Source: Thermoanaerobaculum aquaticum (lineage in GTDB: Bacteria > Acidobacteriota > Thermoanaerobaculia > Thermoanaerobaculales > Thermoanaerobaculaceae). Taken from it: 32,813 nt of DNA. The position numbers and the translations under genes were made by a program. Of the stretch, positions 31,293-32,813 are shown one piece after another. The DNA lies in assembly GCF_000687145.1 (NCBI RefSeq), contig NZ_JMFG01000001.1, forward strand, positions 17,217 to 50,029, given 5' to 3'. Under the pieces are notes generated by a model, which was not told the DNA's origin, did no database searches, and worked only from the letters and a program-made list of their open reading frames with translations. Every line of letters starts with the position of its first letter. The stretch's first letter is position 1.

Positions 31293-32531
31293 TTAGCGCA
31301 CCGGCCCCACAAGGTGTACCACAAAACCGTCCCCCCAGGGCCCGGGGGGGATGAGGCACCCACCCGAAGGCAACACCACCCGCGGCAACTGGGGGGGAAG
31401 GCCATCGCTCACGGGGGACACCGGCAAGCCCAGGGAAGCCACCACTTCTTCGTTTTCTTCGGGCTCCAGAGAGCAGGTGGCGTAAAGCAAGAAGCCGCCG
31501 GGCTTCACCAGGGGAACGGTGGCGGCCAGGAGCTCCTTTTGCAGGCTTGCCAGCTCCGAAAGCTGGTAAGGGGTGAGCCGCCAGCGGATTTCCGGGTGGC
31601 GGCGCAGGGTGCCGGTTCCCGAGCAGGGGGCGTCCAGCAAAACCGCATCGAAGCTATGCCGTCGCAAGGGCGGCCGCGTGCCGTCGGCGGCTAACAGGTG
31701 CGGCGGGCGGGAAAGCAAGCGCGTGGCCCTGGCCAGGAGCCTCACGCGGCTCACCCGCAGATCCAGGGCCACCCGCAGGGCCTGCGGGTGTTCCAGCCCA
31801 AGCACAAGGCTCTTGCCCCCCGGTGCGGCGGCCACCTCCAAAAGCTTCTGGCCATGGGGTACCAGCCGGGCCACCGCCACCGCCGTAGGGTCCATGGCGT
31901 AGGCCTGTCCCTGGGCGCACGCCTGGGCGGCGGCTTTGGCCCCTGCGGTCACCACCAAAACCCCCGGCACCTGGGGGTGCGGCGCGGTTTGCACTTCGGG
32001 GGGAAGCTTGGAAACCCCGGCCAGAAGGCACATGGGCGCCGGCTCTTGGGCGGAGGCCAATGCCTGCCGCAGGAGCTCCGGTGGCAGGCGCTTTTCCCAG
32101 CGCTCCACCAGCCACGGAGGGTGAGAGGTGCGGAGGGCCAGGGGCACGCTCTCGTCCTCGGGCGAAGGCCACCGTGCCTCCACGGCCCGCCGGAGGCAGG
32201 CGTTCACCAACCCGGAAGCCTTGGGCACAAAACCCTTGCACACCCTCACCGCTTCCGCCACCGCCACCGGCGGAGGGGTGCGCAGCAAACGAGCTTCCGC
32301 CAACCCCATGCGCAGCGAGGCCCGCACCAGCGGATCCAGGTGGGGCAGGGGTGTCTTACAGAACCTCTGGAGCAGGTCATCCAGGGTGTGCTGCCAGCGA
32401 AGCACGGTGAGGACCAGCTCCCGGGTAAGGGGTAGAGCCTCGGTGAGCAAGCGGGCGGCGTGGGCCTGGTGGGCATCCACCCGGGCCAGGATGCGCACCG
32501 CCTCCCGCCGGGGATCAACGGAACTGCTCAC
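31293..32531 (-). CDS. rsmB: 16S rRNA (cytosine(967)-C(5))-methyltransferase
   Basis: The 412-aa protein has an N-terminal NusB-like helical domain (REAVRILARVDAHQ to about 140) and a C-terminal SAM methyltransferase domain. The latter has the SAM loop EVAAAPGGKSLVLG, the motif IV cysteine in LLDAPCSGTGTLRRHPEIRW and the catalytic motif VI cysteine in LLYATCSLEPEENEEV. This two-cysteine pair is diagnostic for m5C RNA methyltransferases. GTG 32531 gives VSSSVDPRREAVRIL and overlaps the fmt stop by 17 nt; the frame is open upstream, but there it re-reads fmt. The Shine-Dalgarno is poor, so translation probably depends on coupling to fmt. Confidence 0.93.
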   Translation of the reverse strand: MSSSVDPRREAVRILARVDAHQAHAARLLTEALPLTRELVLTVLRWQHTLDDLLQRFCKTPLPHLDPLVRASLRMGLAEARLLRTPPPVAVAEAVRVCKGFVPKASGLVNACLRRAVEARWPSPEDESVPLALRTSHPPWLVERWEKRLPPELLRQALASAQEPAPMCLLAGVSKLPPEVQTAPHPQVPGVLVVTAGAKAAAQACAQGQAYAMDPTAVAVARLVPHGQKLLEVAAAPGGKSLVLGLEHPQALRVALDLRVSRVRLLARATRLLSRPPHLLAADGTRPPLRRHSFDAVLLDAPCSGTGTLRRHPEIRWRLTPYQLSELASLQKELLAATVPLVKPGGFLLYATCSLEPEENEEVVASLGLPVSPVSDGLPPQLPRVVLPSGGCLIPPGPWGDGFVVHLVGPVR

Positions 32532-32813
32532 CTTTGACCACGCGCTCGCCGAGGATGAAAGCATCGGCCGGCAAACGCCGCCTGCCTTCCCGCTGCAGCT
32601 CGGTGATGATGCCCACGGTGCCCTCCCCGCAGCGCACCTCAATGCCGGCTTTACTCACCGCCAGAACCGTCCCCGGCGGCTCGTCCCCGGGGCGCGGTTC
32701 GCCTACCCGGAAGTCGTGAATCTTGAGCCTCCCCCCCCGGAAGTTGCAGAAAAGCCCGGGCCAGGGATCGAAAGCCCGGCAGCGGCGGGCCAGCTCGTCG
32801 GCGGGGAGGTTCC
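32515..32813 (-). CDS. fmt: Methionyl-tRNA formyltransferase, C-terminal part (truncated by window edge)
   Basis: Translated from the window edge the frame reads NLPADELARRCRAFDPWPG, FCNFRGGRLKIHDFRVGE, and ends ITELQREGRRRLPADAFILGER. This matches the C-terminal domain of Fmt, which formylates initiator Met-tRNA. The catalytic N-terminal domain is outside the window. The stop (32515-32517) lies within the start of rsmB. The fmt-rsmB order is common in bacteria and supports both calls. Confidence 0.9.
   Translation of the reverse strand, partial: NLPADELARRCRAFDPWPGLFCNFRGGRLKIHDFRVGEPRPGDEPPGTVLAVSKAGIEVRCGEGTVGIITELQREGRRRLPADAFILGERVVKGEQFR

Overview
The window is GC-rich, gene-dense bacterial DNA (about 34 protein genes; the largest gap is 216 bp). 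There are no tRNA or rRNA genes, no insertion sequence and no CRISPR array. The gene mix (Ser/Thr kinase with TPR tail, TPR-tailed CheR, octaheme cytochrome with an outer-membrane porin, IF-3 with an AUC start) fits a Gram-negative, chemotaxis-signalling, metal- or sulfur-respiring bacterium. My best guess is an Acidobacteriota lineage such as Thermoanaerobaculia. This is inferred from gene content, not shown by a marker comparison.

Layout. 1-1.2 kb (+): 3' end of a lipoate-protein ligase, then ferredoxin-NADP reductase. 1.2-1.8 kb (-): a small membrane protein coupled to acpS. 1.8-2.2 kb (+): an unrecognised 117-aa protein. 2.2-4.7 kb (-): membrane Ser/Thr kinase with TPRs. 4.7-12.9 kb (-): a seven-gene operon cheW, short cheW-like, mcp, cheA-REC, cheB, REC-GGDEF, cheR-TPR. 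This is the component set of a Wsp-type system, in which a chemotaxis-like array controls c-di-GMP synthesis. 13.0-16.7 kb (-): amidohydrolase, TPR/cyclic-nucleotide-binding protein and AMP-forming ligase in one coupled operon. 16.7-22.9 kb (+): histidine kinase and OmpR-type regulator, recA, quinone oxidoreductase, NtrC/NtrX-type regulator, pyrE. 22.9-26.7 kb (-): DUF2752 and Yip1 membrane proteins, lysine 6-transaminase, infC, CoA-binding protein. 26.8-30.3 kb (+): monoheme cytochrome c, DUF3373-type porin, octaheme cytochrome. 30.3-32.8 kb (-): pncA, HU, rsmB and the 3' end of fmt.

How the genes work together. In the 4.7-12.9 kb operon the receptor and two CheW-like proteins should control the hybrid CheA. 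CheR and CheB tune the receptor, and the REC-GGDEF protein is the expected output, making c-di-GMP; no flagellar genes and no stand-alone CheY are present. The cytochrome/porin block looks like a respiratory module spanning periplasm and outer membrane, driven by a near-consensus sigma-70 promoter.

Expression signals are unusually readable. Many neighbours overlap by ATGA, GTGA, TAATG or TGATG. Six operon-head genes have a -10-like hexamer only 6-7 nt before the start codon and no convincing Shine-Dalgarno, which points to leaderless transcripts. infC appears to start at AUC.
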